Assembly: GCF_000513195.1 (NCBI RefSeq)
Contig: NZ_CBVI010000001.1
Location: forward strand, 1-64,000
Reading direction: 5' to 3'
Length of the DNA stretch: 64,000 nucleotides
Source: Bacteroides timonensis
GTDB taxonomy: Bacteria > Bacteroidota > Bacteroidia > Bacteroidales > Bacteroidaceae
The notes below the pieces were generated by a model that was not told where the DNA came from, made no database searches, and saw only the letters and a program-made list of their open reading frames with translations. Of this stretch, positions 43,873 through 54,600 are shown piece after piece. Each line of letters starts with the position of its first letter. Within the stretch, counting starts at the first letter, position 1. The position numbers and the translations under genes were made by a program.

Positions 43873-45175
43873 CCTTCTTTTCATCCGGATAGGTAAACGG
43901 CACAAAATACGTTATCAGGAATGCCGGAATAGTAGCAAACATCGTGAAGACGAAGAATGTCTTATATCCCAACGCGTTACTGACAAAGCCACTGATAGAA
44001 CCCGGCAACATCACACCCAAATTCATGATGCCTGAAGCAAAAGCATAGTGAGCCATCTGGTGCTTACCGGGTGCCACTTGCTGCATCATAAACAGCGACA
44101 AACCTACGAATCCGAAACCATAACCGAAATATTCAAGCACAATGGCACCGCCTATCAACATGCCGTTCTCCGGCTGATAAATGGCCAGTAGTGTATAAGC
44201 CAGAAATGGAAGATTGAAAATGCAGCATAGTGAAAACAGCGTGCGACTCAACCCTCTGTGAGATATATAATAGCCGGCCAACAAGGAACCCAGCACAAAT
44301 GCAGCCGCCCCATAAGTACCATAGTACAAACCTATCTCCTGTTCTCCCAGTCCCAGACCGCCGACTGAACGTTCCGCCTTCAGAAACAACGGCACTATCT
44401 TCATGACAAAACCTTCGGCCAAACGATAAAGAATGATGAAAGTAATGTAATACCAGATATGTTTCTTCTGAAAGAAGTTCCGGATCACTTCCACCAACCG
44501 GTTCCAAGTTTCCTTGCCGGATGTCGTGCCCGTGGCAGCAGTTCCTCCCGAAGGCAACATACGCATGTGATACACTCCCAGCAATACCATTACAGCAGCC
44601 AGAATGAACATAACCGTCATCCAAGCCTGTACTGTGGCTTCATGACGAACAGTTTCCTCCGCTCCCGGAACTCCCCCATAGTGTTTCAGCAACCATCCTG
44701 CCAACCAAACCAACCCACCGGATGCGACAATCTTAGCAATATTATAGAAAGCACCTTGCCAACCTATATATTTAGCCTGATCCTGCTTATTCAATTCTGA
44801 CATATAAACACCATCGGTTGCAACATCATGCGTTGCCCCGCTGAAAGCAATAATCGCCAGTAAAGCAATACATACGGCAAAGAAAGCCGGAAGATGCAAC
44901 GCCAACGCTACAAGGGCAAAACCTGCCCCGGTAATCAGTTGTGTCAACACTACAAAGAATTTCTTCGTTTTGAACATCTCCAGAAACGGACTCCAAAGGA
45001 ATTTCAGTGTCCAGGGCAACATAATCAGTGATGTCCACAAAGCAATTTGCGCATCATCGATGCCCAGACCTTTAAACATCAGTACAGATACCATATTCAG
45101 CACCACAAAGGGAAGCCCCATAGCAAAGTAGACGGTGGGTACCCAGGAAATCGGATTACGACTATTTCGACTCAT
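43865..45175 (-). CDS. MFS sugar transporter (AmpG/SLC45-like)
   Basis: This 436-aa inner-membrane protein has about 12 hydrophobic helices and belongs to the major facilitator group containing AmpG-like permeases (ALWTSLIMLPWTLKFLWSPFLE, ATDGVYMSELNKQDQAKYIG, GLGLGEQEIGLYYGTYG). In N-glycan and mannan loci of Bacteroides the equivalent protein carries Man-GlcNAc or similar disaccharides into the cytoplasm for GH130. The order GH92-MFS-GH130-GH92 supports that role; the cargo is inferred. It follows the upstream GH92 gene by 13 bp. Confidence 0.9.
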   Translation of the reverse strand: MSRNSRNPISWVPTVYFAMGLPFVVLNMVSVLMFKGLGIDDAQIALWTSLIMLPWTLKFLWSPFLEMFKTKKFFVVLTQLITGAGFALVALALHLPAFFAVCIALLAIIAFSGATHDVATDGVYMSELNKQDQAKYIGWQGAFYNIAKIVASGGLVWLAGWLLKHYGGVPGAEETVRHEATVQAWMTVMFILAAVMVLLGVYHMRMLPSGGTAATGTTSGKETWNRLVEVIRNFFQKKHIWYYITFIILYRLAEGFVMKIVPLFLKAERSVGGLGLGEQEIGLYYGTYGAAAFVLGSLLAGYYISHRGLSRTLFSLCCIFNLPFLAYTLLAIYQPENGMLIGGAIVLEYFGYGFGFVGLSLFMMQQVAPGKHQMAHYAFASGIMNLGVMLPGSISGFVSNALGYKTFFVFTMFATIPAFLITYFVPFTYPDEKKVK

Positions 45176-45188
45176 ACCTATTTGACTT

Positions 45189-47468
45189 TTATTTCAGCGG
45201 TTCACCGCCCATCGTTAATTCCAGAGTACCACCGTCTATCATATCTTGATGTGCAAAAAAGGGCGCATTCAGTTCTTTACCATTCAGGACCATCTTCTGC
45301 ACATACTTGTTCTCGCGACTATTGTCATGTGTTACGATGGTGAAAGTCTTCCCGCCTTTCAGGTGAATGGTTGCTTTATCAAATAAGGGACGGCCGATAG
45401 AATACACAGGTTTGCCCGGACATACCTGATAGAATCCCATCGCATTGAGAATGTACCAAGCAGACATCTGTCCGCAATCCTCGTTACCCGAAAGTCCGTT
45501 CGGATCATTAAAATAAAGTGTATGCAAAACTTCATCTACCAATTCCTGAGTTTTGTATGATTGTCCTACATAATTGTAAAGATGTGTAATATGATGACTC
45601 GGCTCATTGCCATGCGCATATTGTCCGATCAACCCTGAAATATCAGCAGATACCAGTTCCCCTTCCAAAGCGGAATTAGCCGTAAACAGTGAATCCAGTT
45701 TGCCTATGAAAGCTTCACGACCTCCCATCAATTCTACTAATCCTTCTACATCATGAGGCACAAACCAAGTCCACTGCCAGGCAGTACCTTCACAATAATC
45801 GTCACTGCGATGATTGGAAGAACGGGGATTGAAAGGTGTACGCCAGTTGCCCTCACTGTCCAGCCCACGCATAAAACGGGTGGAAGGATCAAAATAATGT
45901 TTGTATCCTTTGCCAAACTCGGCATATTTCTGCTGATTGGGCGCATCGCCCTGCTCACCGGCAAGAACAGAAATACACCAGTCATCGTATGCGTATTCCA
46001 GCGCTTTGGCTACCGCCTCATTATCCTTATCGCAAGGCACATACCCAATCTTATTCTTCCAGTATTTAGCCTGTGGCATCAGATGGGGTAATACCAAAGG
46101 AGGGCACTTTATTCCTGTCGTATCATATTCGGCAGCACGCAAACAAGCCTGATAGGCCTCTTTCACGTCAAAATTACGGGCACCTTTCATATAAGCATCC
46201 GTGATGACGGAAGCGGCATGATAGCCGATCATCGTACCGGTATAGTTTCCGGCCAGCTCCCACATCGGGAAGACACCGCCTTCACGCTGCTTAAGAAGAA
46301 GAGAGCGGATAAATGCCTCATTCAAATCCGGATCTATGATGGTCATCAAAGGATGATAAGCACGGAAAGTATCCCACAAAGAAAAGATGGTATAAACAGG
46401 TTGGTCCACACTTCCCTGGTGGGGTTTCAAATCCATACCCAGATAGCGGCCATCAGCATCTGTAAACAAGTTAGGCTGCACGCCTGTATGATAAAGTGCA
46501 GTATAGAACATAGTGCGCTGATCAGCATTTTCAGTTTCAATATCTATCTTTGAAAGATAATCATTCCAGGACTGGCGGGCAGCCTTCTTTACTCCGTCAA
46601 AATCCCATCCGGGAATTTCAGCTTCCACATTCTTGCGTGCTCCATCCATATCGACAGCCGAAACGCCTACTTTCACAAGCACCTGTTCATTTTCTCCGGT
46701 TTCGAACTGCAATAAGACTTTAGCGGTGGGCAACAGCGGGCCGTCTGCATCCAATGCCATAGAATCGGTCACTAATGTATAGGTGAAAGGCTTGGAGAAC
46801 TTAGCATAGAAATTAATATATTGGTCGAAAGCCCAATATACGGTTTTCTTATGTCCGCGGATTTCCGTATCACTGATCACTTCCAGTACCATATCCTCAT
46901 TCGTCTGGCGTTGCAGACTATAATCCAAATCGAGAATAAACCCGGCATCCGCTGCTTTCGGGAAGGTATAACGATGAATTGCGGCACGTTTGGTTGCGCT
47001 TAGTTCTGCTTTGACCCGATAACGGTCTAAGTATACGGAATAATATCCCGGTTCAGCAGTTTCATTTTCATGAGAAAATGCGGAAGCATAGGCCATCTGC
47101 TGACTTTCCGTTCCCATAGCCTGATAACTTTGCTGTCCTACGGTGGGCATCAGCAATACGTCACCATAGTCACCACAGCCGGTGCCATTGAGATGGGTAT
47201 GTGAGAAACCGTTGATCGTGGAGTCAGCATAATAATAGCCGGAACAAGCATCCCACTGATAAATACGCGTATCAGGGCTGGGTTGAATCATCCCGTTAGG
47301 AACTACCGCTCCGGGATATGTATGTCCATGTCCGCCTGTACCGATAAAGGGATTCACGTAGGATGCGTGGTCTTGTTGCTGAAGCACATATGTACAGCTA
47401 CAAACCGCCATTCCCAGTAATAGGAAAGCACTCGCCTGCTTTGCAATGGATTTCATGTTTTTCATCAT
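45189..47468 (-). CDS. GH92 alpha-mannosidase, lipoprotein
   Basis: This second GH92 differs strongly from the one at 40213. The start is uncertain: ATGs at 47489, 47468, 47465 and 47456 are in frame; 47468 gives 759 aa with a signal peptide ending in VCSC (lipobox), so it is membrane-anchored. GH92 landmarks are YVNPFIGTGGHGHTYPGA, HTHLNGTGCGDYGDVLL, IFSLWDTFRAYHPL, the acid Glu in DDYCEGTAWQW and GNEDCGQMSAWYILNAMGFY. The two enzymes probably cut different alpha-mannose linkages. A hairpin (47609-47649) separates it from the SusCD operon, so it likely starts a second transcript. Confidence 0.94.
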   Translation of the reverse strand: MMKNMKSIAKQASAFLLLGMAVCSCTYVLQQQDHASYVNPFIGTGGHGHTYPGAVVPNGMIQPSPDTRIYQWDACSGYYYADSTINGFSHTHLNGTGCGDYGDVLLMPTVGQQSYQAMGTESQQMAYASAFSHENETAEPGYYSVYLDRYRVKAELSATKRAAIHRYTFPKAADAGFILDLDYSLQRQTNEDMVLEVISDTEIRGHKKTVYWAFDQYINFYAKFSKPFTYTLVTDSMALDADGPLLPTAKVLLQFETGENEQVLVKVGVSAVDMDGARKNVEAEIPGWDFDGVKKAARQSWNDYLSKIDIETENADQRTMFYTALYHTGVQPNLFTDADGRYLGMDLKPHQGSVDQPVYTIFSLWDTFRAYHPLMTIIDPDLNEAFIRSLLLKQREGGVFPMWELAGNYTGTMIGYHAASVITDAYMKGARNFDVKEAYQACLRAAEYDTTGIKCPPLVLPHLMPQAKYWKNKIGYVPCDKDNEAVAKALEYAYDDWCISVLAGEQGDAPNQQKYAEFGKGYKHYFDPSTRFMRGLDSEGNWRTPFNPRSSNHRSDDYCEGTAWQWTWFVPHDVEGLVELMGGREAFIGKLDSLFTANSALEGELVSADISGLIGQYAHGNEPSHHITHLYNYVGQSYKTQELVDEVLHTLYFNDPNGLSGNEDCGQMSAWYILNAMGFYQVCPGKPVYSIGRPLFDKATIHLKGGKTFTIVTHDNSRENKYVQKMVLNGKELNAPFFAHQDMIDGGTLELTMGGEPLK

Positions 47469-47608
47469 TAAATTCAGTTTAATGAGCATTGACGCTCTTT
47501 TTTTTCACTATGTATCAATAATACAACTCACTTTGTTGAACTACTACCCTTAGAGTTTCAATTTTAAATTTAATTAGCATATCTCCTGTTGTTTCATTCT
47601 AAAACAGA

Positions 47609-47649
47609 AATGCAAGTTCCTGTAACTATTAACTACAAAAACTTGCATT
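47609..47649 (-). terminator. Hairpin between surface-protein gene and GH92 gene
   Basis: AATGCAAGTT (47609-47618) pairs with AACTTGCATT (47640-47649), followed on the minus strand by moderately T-rich sequence. It lies 71 bp past the stop of the DUF1735-LamG gene and probably ends or attenuates that transcript. The rest of the 250-bp space holds no gene. Confidence 0.5.
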
Positions 47650-47719
47650 CTACTGTAAAACAAGGCTTATTTTTATAGTAAACAAGACTATAAAGCCTTT
47701 CTAAACTTCAACTATAAAG

Positions 47720-48877
47720 TTATTTTATGGTTACCGGTTCATCCAAATCAATAATATTGAGAGCAGAACGTCCCCCATTGACCAGACCATCCATACCATG
47801 CCCCGAAGCATCTTTCACTTTCCAGGTATCTCCATCCTGGAACTGGTCTGTTCCGTTCAGTTTATAATAGGCGGCAAGTCCCTCTGATTTCGGATCAACG
47901 GTAATCATATTCTGTTTTATTTGATTTTCCGTACGGGATACATTCCAAAGTCTGACTTCACTCATGCGACCATAGAATGGGCGCTCTCCCCACATGAATC
48001 CTGCCACTTTTCCGATAAAGAACCCTCCTGCATTGGCCGTAAGGTCGAAGTTAGGCGTATCCCAAGTAGCCTCCGAAGCCTTCTCACCATTGATGTAAAT
48101 AGCAGCCTTTCCAGTCGGTTGATCATACGAGAATGCTACATGATACCATTTCTGTTCTTCCAGACCTTGCGAAACACTGAATTCCTTGCTACCGGCAATC
48201 TGTAAGTGATTTGCAGCTACCAAAGGTGTGTCACCGATACGGAAAATCAACTTACCTTCACATCCCATAACCGTATTATTATTTCCAAACCAGTCCACAT
48301 TAATCAACGCCTCATACGTAATGGAAGTAAATAGTGTACCCGGTACCAAAGGAACCTTGATATAGTTACTAGAAACCTTGGCCACCTTCATAATACGTAC
48401 CGGCTTAGTAACAACAAAATAAACGATATCTCTTTCTTCAATAATAGGCAAAGAAGCCGACTTGATACGCACCGGTAGAAGATAAGATTTTCCCTCTTCT
48501 ATACTTTTCAGATTAGAAAACTGCAAAGAAACCAATTCCGCATACACCTGACCATCAGGCACTACAGAAGAGCCACTACCCAACTTCACATTAGATGCCT
48601 CAAAAGTTTCATATTCCGTACCGTATTTTTTATTATACGCTTCTACAACGCTGGGATCCGCTACTTCATAAGATACCTCTACCGAAGAAGAATATAAAGA
48701 AGATACTCGGGCCTGCAGATCATGAGTCATTACTTCTGCATCAGTTACCTCGATTACATATTCCTTGTTTTCAAAATAAACCTTAGGTTCCAACAAATCA
48801 CTTTCACTATCATTACAACTGCCTAACAGCATGACGATAAAGCAAAATGCTATATATTTCAATAAATATTTATTCAT
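47720..48877 (-). CDS. DUF1735-LamG surface glycan-binding lipoprotein
   Basis: This 385-aa lipoprotein (lipobox LGSC, Cys21) has an N-terminal DUF1735 beta-sandwich (about 30-155, ending near LPVRIKSASLP) and a C-terminal concanavalin-like LamG domain (about 175-375; WYHVAFSYDQPTGKAAIYING, GRMSEVRLWNVSRTENQI). It has no catalytic residues that I can identify. It comes right after the GH18 gene, the usual place of a surface glycan-binding protein, and probably holds N-glycans or glycoproteins for the GH18 enzyme. Confidence 0.88.
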   Translation of the reverse strand: MNKYLLKYIAFCFIVMLLGSCNDSESDLLEPKVYFENKEYVIEVTDAEVMTHDLQARVSSLYSSSVEVSYEVADPSVVEAYNKKYGTEYETFEASNVKLGSGSSVVPDGQVYAELVSLQFSNLKSIEEGKSYLLPVRIKSASLPIIEERDIVYFVVTKPVRIMKVAKVSSNYIKVPLVPGTLFTSITYEALINVDWFGNNNTVMGCEGKLIFRIGDTPLVAANHLQIAGSKEFSVSQGLEEQKWYHVAFSYDQPTGKAAIYINGEKASEATWDTPNFDLTANAGGFFIGKVAGFMWGERPFYGRMSEVRLWNVSRTENQIKQNMITVDPKSEGLAAYYKLNGTDQFQDGDTWKVKDASGHGMDGLVNGGRSALNIIDLDEPVTIK

Positions 48878-48901
48878 ATCCTTTAGATTCTAAAATTTAA
48901 T

Positions 48902-50029
48902 TTATTTCTTTTCCTCTTTGTTCCCCTGCTCAGCTTTCCATTCATTAAACACACGCTGGTTAATTTGTATCGCTTGCCGCATCCACTTATAATCGGGTGT
49001 ATTGTCATAATCATTGTCAAAGCGATAGGCTCCAACACCTCCTTTATATCCCTTGTCAGGCATATAGGCTGCTTGTCGTAACAACTGTCCGCCATGTCCG
49101 GCAGAAGCCTCAAAATTCTCTGTTATAATAAGCTTCTCAGGTATATTTCCGGGAGAAGTATAGTGAGGGGATGAACTTCCATAAGACTGGGTTATCCAGT
49201 AATCTACATACTCTTCCATTTCTTCGGGAAAATAGCCTATAAGACCGTCAATACACAACAACTTATGTCCTTTTCCTTCCGGATCACTTTTGGGACCAAT
49301 GTATTTGCCCATTTCTTTAACCAAGAAAACAATAGTCCGATTGTTTAAAGTTCCATCAGAATCATTAAAACCGCTACCCGGTTCCCAGTCAATGTCAAAA
49401 CCATCCCAATCACCTACAACCAGTGAGTCACAAAGCGCTTTGGCAAAGTTAGCCAATGCTCCTTCCAAATTTTCAGTATTGTTCAAATCATGAGAAGTAA
49501 ATCCCCAGAAGTCCCAACGTGCATATTTTCTTTCCGTTGCAAGTTTATCATCAGACCATCCTTCTTCCTCAGCCTTCTTTTCCACTTCTGCATAAACAGA
49601 ATTAGGGGTTCTTCCCTTTCCTAAATGCGAAAGTAAACTAACTTCCAACAATTTTATACCTTTTACTTTCTGCACAAATTCCTTGTCTGTCTTTTGTGCT
49701 TCCGTTATCTCGAATCTTCCGGGAGCACCACTCCACATAGATATAATATCCATGCTATCGGGTACAGAAGACAAATATCCCTTTCGCATCGCTCCCGATG
49801 GAGCCCAGTTAGAAAACCATCCAAACGCTACGGGACGACCATAGTTATTGGCGGTTGCTTTATATTCACGCAAGTTGGCATAATAAGCTTCACTCTTCGC
49901 ATTATCCAAGGTGTTGTATCCGCCGATGTGATCAATTTCTATATTTTCTACATCCGTACAAGATGTTGCCATCATGCTCAGTAACGGAATGATATATAAT
50001 ATTTTTTTTAATGCTTTCATATTCTTCAT
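48902..50029 (-). CDS. GH18 endo-beta-N-acetylglucosaminidase (N-glycan-releasing), lipoprotein
   Basis: This surface enzyme should cut between the two GlcNAc residues of N-glycans, freeing them from protein. It starts at ATG 50029 (375 aa); a longer frame would overlap the susD stop. The signal peptide ends in ATSC (Cys24). The GH18 motif DGFDIDWE is complete: Asp209, Asp212, Asp214 and catalytic Glu216. VAFGWFSNWAPSG and YWITQSYG resemble the EndoH/Endo-BT type rather than chitinases. The gene is followed 24 bp later by the DUF1735-LamG protein. The rest of the locus supports high-mannose N-glycans as substrate. Confidence 0.92.
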   Translation of the reverse strand: MKNMKALKKILYIIPLLSMMATSCTDVENIEIDHIGGYNTLDNAKSEAYYANLREYKATANNYGRPVAFGWFSNWAPSGAMRKGYLSSVPDSMDIISMWSGAPGRFEITEAQKTDKEFVQKVKGIKLLEVSLLSHLGKGRTPNSVYAEVEKKAEEEGWSDDKLATERKYARWDFWGFTSHDLNNTENLEGALANFAKALCDSLVVGDWDGFDIDWEPGSGFNDSDGTLNNRTIVFLVKEMGKYIGPKSDPEGKGHKLLCIDGLIGYFPEEMEEYVDYWITQSYGSSSPHYTSPGNIPEKLIITENFEASAGHGGQLLRQAAYMPDKGYKGGVGAYRFDNDYDNTPDYKWMRQAIQINQRVFNEWKAEQGNKEEKK

Positions 50030-50055
50030 TATTGTATTAAAACTGTTTCTATAGA

Positions 50056-51675
50056 TTATCGCTTGCAATCCCACCATAAACGGGTAGAAGACTTATCTTC
50101 ACCGCCCTGACCATTATTAAACAACTGCAAAGCAGCTTTTAACTCTTCTGTATCTTTGAAACTTGCAGGATAAATCATACGGCGAACGCCTCCTTCGACA
50201 GTAGCCCCTTGGAATGAGCCTTCGTTCACCATTACAGGATTCAAATCCGGATAACCGGTTCTTCTCCATTCTGTCCAAGCCTCCTGACCATTCGGAAAGA
50301 GTGCAATCCATTTCTGAATGATAATTTTCTCCAGTTTCTCTTCCTGATCACCTTCAAACTTAGCAGTAACAGCATGAGGTGCAGCAAAACTGCAAGAGTA
50401 ACGCCCTCCAAATTCATGTTTTACGGGGATCTCATCAGAATTCATATAGTTATCAACAGAAGCGGAAATGCCATTTTCCTGGAATGACATTGCAATACCT
50501 TGTTTATAGAGTTCATCGGCACTTCCAAACTCGCCTCCCCATACCAAAGCCGCTTCAGCACGTAAGAAATACACTTCAGAAGCACGCATCCAGTAAGTAG
50601 GAGTACTATCTTCTATTTTAGGTTTAGAGAATAACTTATAAACATCATTCTGCCCATAACGATGTCCGGCTGGTACAGCCTGATATTTTTTACCATCGTC
50701 AGCTAATTGTCCAAGCTCGCTAGTCGCATCTACAGGCTTGAAATAAGTACTTAAACGAGGATCTTTATAGCCCATCAAATAAGAAAATATAGACGATCCC
50801 ATACGTGTTTCATTATACTGTTCAGACAACCAGTTAATATTGTTGCGGAAAGTAATGCCTGCACCCACACTCATTTGCGCTTCTTCATCCTTATTAGTCA
50901 TTACACCAATAGAGTGTGTAACTGCCTGAAGTGCATATTTTTTAGCCATTCCCTCATCGGCAAAACGAATACGTATAGCCAAACGAAGCATCAATGAATT
51001 GGCATACTTCACCCATTTCCTTGTATCGCCCGCATAAACGGCATCGAAATCTTCCATCAGAACAACCCCACCTTCAGCTTTCAACGTCAATACATCAATG
51101 GCCTCAGTCAAATCCTTAAACATGGCTGTATACACATCCTTCTCTGAATCAAAAGGAATGTTCATTGTTGCATCCGCCGCATGAGAATAAGGTATGGGTC
51201 CGAATGACTCCAGCGCTTTGTGCCATGCTGAAATTTTCAGTATTTGCGCCAATGCAAAAACTTCAGGGGTATTGTTCTTTTCAGCAGAAGCTTTCAATTT
51301 TTTCCAAGGAACGAGCACATTCGTGTACGCACTTGTATAGGTAGACGAAATCATAGCATCCAACAAATAATAAGTCGGGTGCGAATTGCCTCCCCAATCA
51401 TTATTCTGTCCGAAAAAGCCACTCCAACAATCTACTGAAAGATGATAAGCAGTCTGATAAAGATTAATAATATCCGTATCATCGGCTTGTGTCCCCACAG
51501 GAAAAACTGTTTTTTGCATACTTGTCACCGATCCACCTACAGCAAAGCCATCCCGTATACCTTCTTCGTCAGTCATTCCCTGACGATCTGTATTGATATT
51601 CTCGTAATCACATGACACTAATAGCGACATGGCGCATATACTTGCTAAGAGTTTATATTTATTTATCTTTTTCAT
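50056..51675 (-). CDS. SusD-family N-glycan-binding lipoprotein
   Basis: This 539-aa outer-membrane lipoprotein (lipobox LVSC, Cys22) is the lid of the adjacent SusC transporter. It belongs to the second SusD-like group, whose N-terminus reads DYENINTDRQGMTDEE, with KISAWHKALESFGPIPYS in the helical core and WMRASEVYFLRAEAALVWG in place of the classic C-terminal RagB motif. It starts 14 bp after the SusC stop, and the GH18 gene follows after 26 bp. Confidence 0.92.
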   Translation of the reverse strand: MKKINKYKLLASICAMSLLVSCDYENINTDRQGMTDEEGIRDGFAVGGSVTSMQKTVFPVGTQADDTDIINLYQTAYHLSVDCWSGFFGQNNDWGGNSHPTYYLLDAMISSTYTSAYTNVLVPWKKLKASAEKNNTPEVFALAQILKISAWHKALESFGPIPYSHAADATMNIPFDSEKDVYTAMFKDLTEAIDVLTLKAEGGVVLMEDFDAVYAGDTRKWVKYANSLMLRLAIRIRFADEGMAKKYALQAVTHSIGVMTNKDEEAQMSVGAGITFRNNINWLSEQYNETRMGSSIFSYLMGYKDPRLSTYFKPVDATSELGQLADDGKKYQAVPAGHRYGQNDVYKLFSKPKIEDSTPTYWMRASEVYFLRAEAALVWGGEFGSADELYKQGIAMSFQENGISASVDNYMNSDEIPVKHEFGGRYSCSFAAPHAVTAKFEGDQEEKLEKIIIQKWIALFPNGQEAWTEWRRTGYPDLNPVMVNEGSFQGATVEGGVRRMIYPASFKDTEELKAALQLFNNGQGGEDKSSTRLWWDCKR

Positions 51676-51689
51676 AATAAAGCGGTCTA

Positions 51690-54600
51690 TTACAATTTAA
51701 ATTTAATACCAAAACCAAAGCTACGCACGCTTGGCTGCATAAAATAATCATTACCTTGCCCGTAAGTAGCGGTAGAAGGAGTCAATTCGGGATCAAACGG
51801 AGCTTCACAATACAACATCCATGGATTGTTTGCGATAAATGAAAGTGTAACGTCCTTCAGCACATTTTTAAACCATTTGTTAGGCAACGTATAACTGAAT
51901 GTCAACTCTTGTAAACGGATATTAGTAGCACTGTAGACATAATATCCGGAAGTTTCATAACCTCCCGTACCAATCATCTGATAATAAGTCTTTGCATCTA
52001 CTCTACCTTGTCCCGGCAATAAGGCACCTCCCGCATCGCGTGCTTCAGCCGAACGCTTTGAGACACCAAAACGATCAAGCAATGCCTCGGTAGAAGACGT
52101 TACTATACCCCCAAAGCGTCCATTAATTAAGAAACTTACCCCAAATCCCTTATATGACAAGGCGTTGTTCCATCCCATATTAAAGTCTGGAGCTACCTTT
52201 CCTAAATAAACGGGGTCACCAGCTTCTACACCATACGTACCATCAGCCTTTATTTCCACATACCCTTGGTGATCTTTCTTCAGGAAGGTATTGGCATAAA
52301 TGTCATGAATGCTGCCACCTTCTTTTAAAATAATACGGCCTTTATCTTTCTTCACTTCAGAAATTTGAATCGGATCATCCAACAAATCGGTATGATAACC
52401 ATTTACCATCTCTTTGATTTCATTGATATTGCGTGAGAAAGTAAGTGTAGAAGAGAAAGCCAGCCCATTACCCAACTTATCATTGTAGCCTAATGAAGCT
52501 TCCCAACCACGGTTCTCCACATCACCCGCCTGCAGATAAATCTGTTTATAACCGGTAAATTCCGGAAGGCTTCCCAAGAAAGTCTGGTTCTTTGTATTAG
52601 AGTGATAATAAGTGATCTCCGCACTCAGTTTATTCCACAAGCGCAAACTCAAACCGAATTCATACGATTTAGTACGTTCTGCCTTGAAGTCAGTGAACGG
52701 ATAAATAAAGGTCTCTTTCATAGCACCGCCTGAAATAGGTGTTGTCACCGTACCCGGAGTCAAACCCGAACGGGAAATCGGTGCACCGACTTCGGTGAAC
52801 GAACCACGCAATTTCAAGTAAGAGATGAATTCAGGCAATTTCACCATTTCGGAAACGATAGCTGATAAACCAACAGAAGGATAAAAGAAGGATTCTTCAT
52901 CCGTGTTTACGAGGCGAGAGTTCCAGTCATTACGTCCGGTCAGCGTCAGATAGAGCATACTCTTCCAGCCTAATTCCACATTGGCAAAAACAGCATGATT
53001 GCGCACACGGCTATCACCTCCCTTTTCAGAAATACGACCGTTGGCGGGATCTATATTGACAGCATTAAAATCGTTGGTTACACCAAGCAAAGTGCCCTTA
53101 TACCCTCTCTCTAACAACCAATAATTGGAATAACTCCAACCCAAGTTGGCAGAAAGACTGAAGTCCTTGATACGTTTGTTGATATTCACCATAAAGTCGG
53201 CATATTCCTGACGATCGTTATAATTACTGTATCCGTAATGTCCTTTCTTACCTTCTGCAAATTTCTGATCAGAAGTGGCGAAAATCTTACGCTCAAACAG
53301 CACCTGAGTATCATCCATTCTAAAACGGGCAGCTGCATTCAACCAATCGGTTATATTATAAGTCAATCCTACATTGAACATATAACGGCTCTTTTCATTG
53401 GTAGCCACATTACGATAGGCCGTCCAATAAGGGTTTTGAGAAGCATAAACCGGATCAGCTACAGGCCAATTCTGCTGAGGAATCTTACGCCCGTCATTGT
53501 AGGTTTCAAATGTTTTAATCGCTTCAAAACTCTCACCACGTGGGAACAGATAAGCAGCCATCACAGGATTCCAATACTGACCTTGCGAAACCATATTTCT
53601 ATCTTTCTGCTTCACATAAGATGCTCCAAGATCAAGCTGCAACTTATCATTAAAGAAGGTAGCGGTGTTGCGAATGGTAAAGTTCAGACGGTCATAAGCG
53701 TTATTAGGCACGATACCTTTAGAATTGGTAGACGAAATAGAAGCGAATGTCTGGTTCTGTTTTGTCCCCGTAGTCAATGTCAATGAATTGATGAAGTTGG
53801 TACCTGTATTGAAGAAATCATTCTTCGGGTCGTAGTTTGACGGAGTTGCCAGTTTTTCTCCCCAGCTATCATACGCATCCTTCTTGTTTCCATACGTATT
53901 CTGAAATTCCGGAGTCATATATGCCTTGCTGAATTCGGTAGAAGAAGAGACAGAAATTTGCAGTTTACCTTCCTTACCTTTCTTTGTAGTAATCAGAATC
54001 ACACCGTTGGCGGCACTACTACCATATAGAGCCGCAGCCGAAGGGCCACTCAGTACAGAAAGGCTTTCAATATCTTCTGGGTTAAAATCTGCAATACCTT
54101 CAGTACCGGCTTTGCCTTCACCCATAATGCCGCTATCCGTATTCCCCATATTGGTGTTGAATAAAGGAATACCGTCCACCACATACAAAGCATTATTATC
54201 ACCTTCGATTGACTTTGCGCCACGCATCACCACGCGGGTAGCGCCACCTACACCACTGGCACTTTTATTGATGCTTACACCGGCAATTTTACCATTCAGG
54301 GAATTAACAAAGTTGGCATCTTTCACTTTTACAAGTTCATCCTGATCAACCTTTTGTACATTATAGCTCAATGCTTTCTCTGCACGTTTAATACCAAGAG
54401 CTGTAACAACCACTTCATTCAGCTTCTGTGCATCTTCTTGCAGCAAAACATTCAAGGTCTGATCATTAACTATGGTTACATTCTGTGTAGTATATCCCAC
54501 ATAAGAAATTTCCAGTACATCACCTTTATTTACTATCAGACTGAACTGACCATCCAAATCCGTAATGGCACCGGTAGGAGCATTTTTCACTTTGACATTC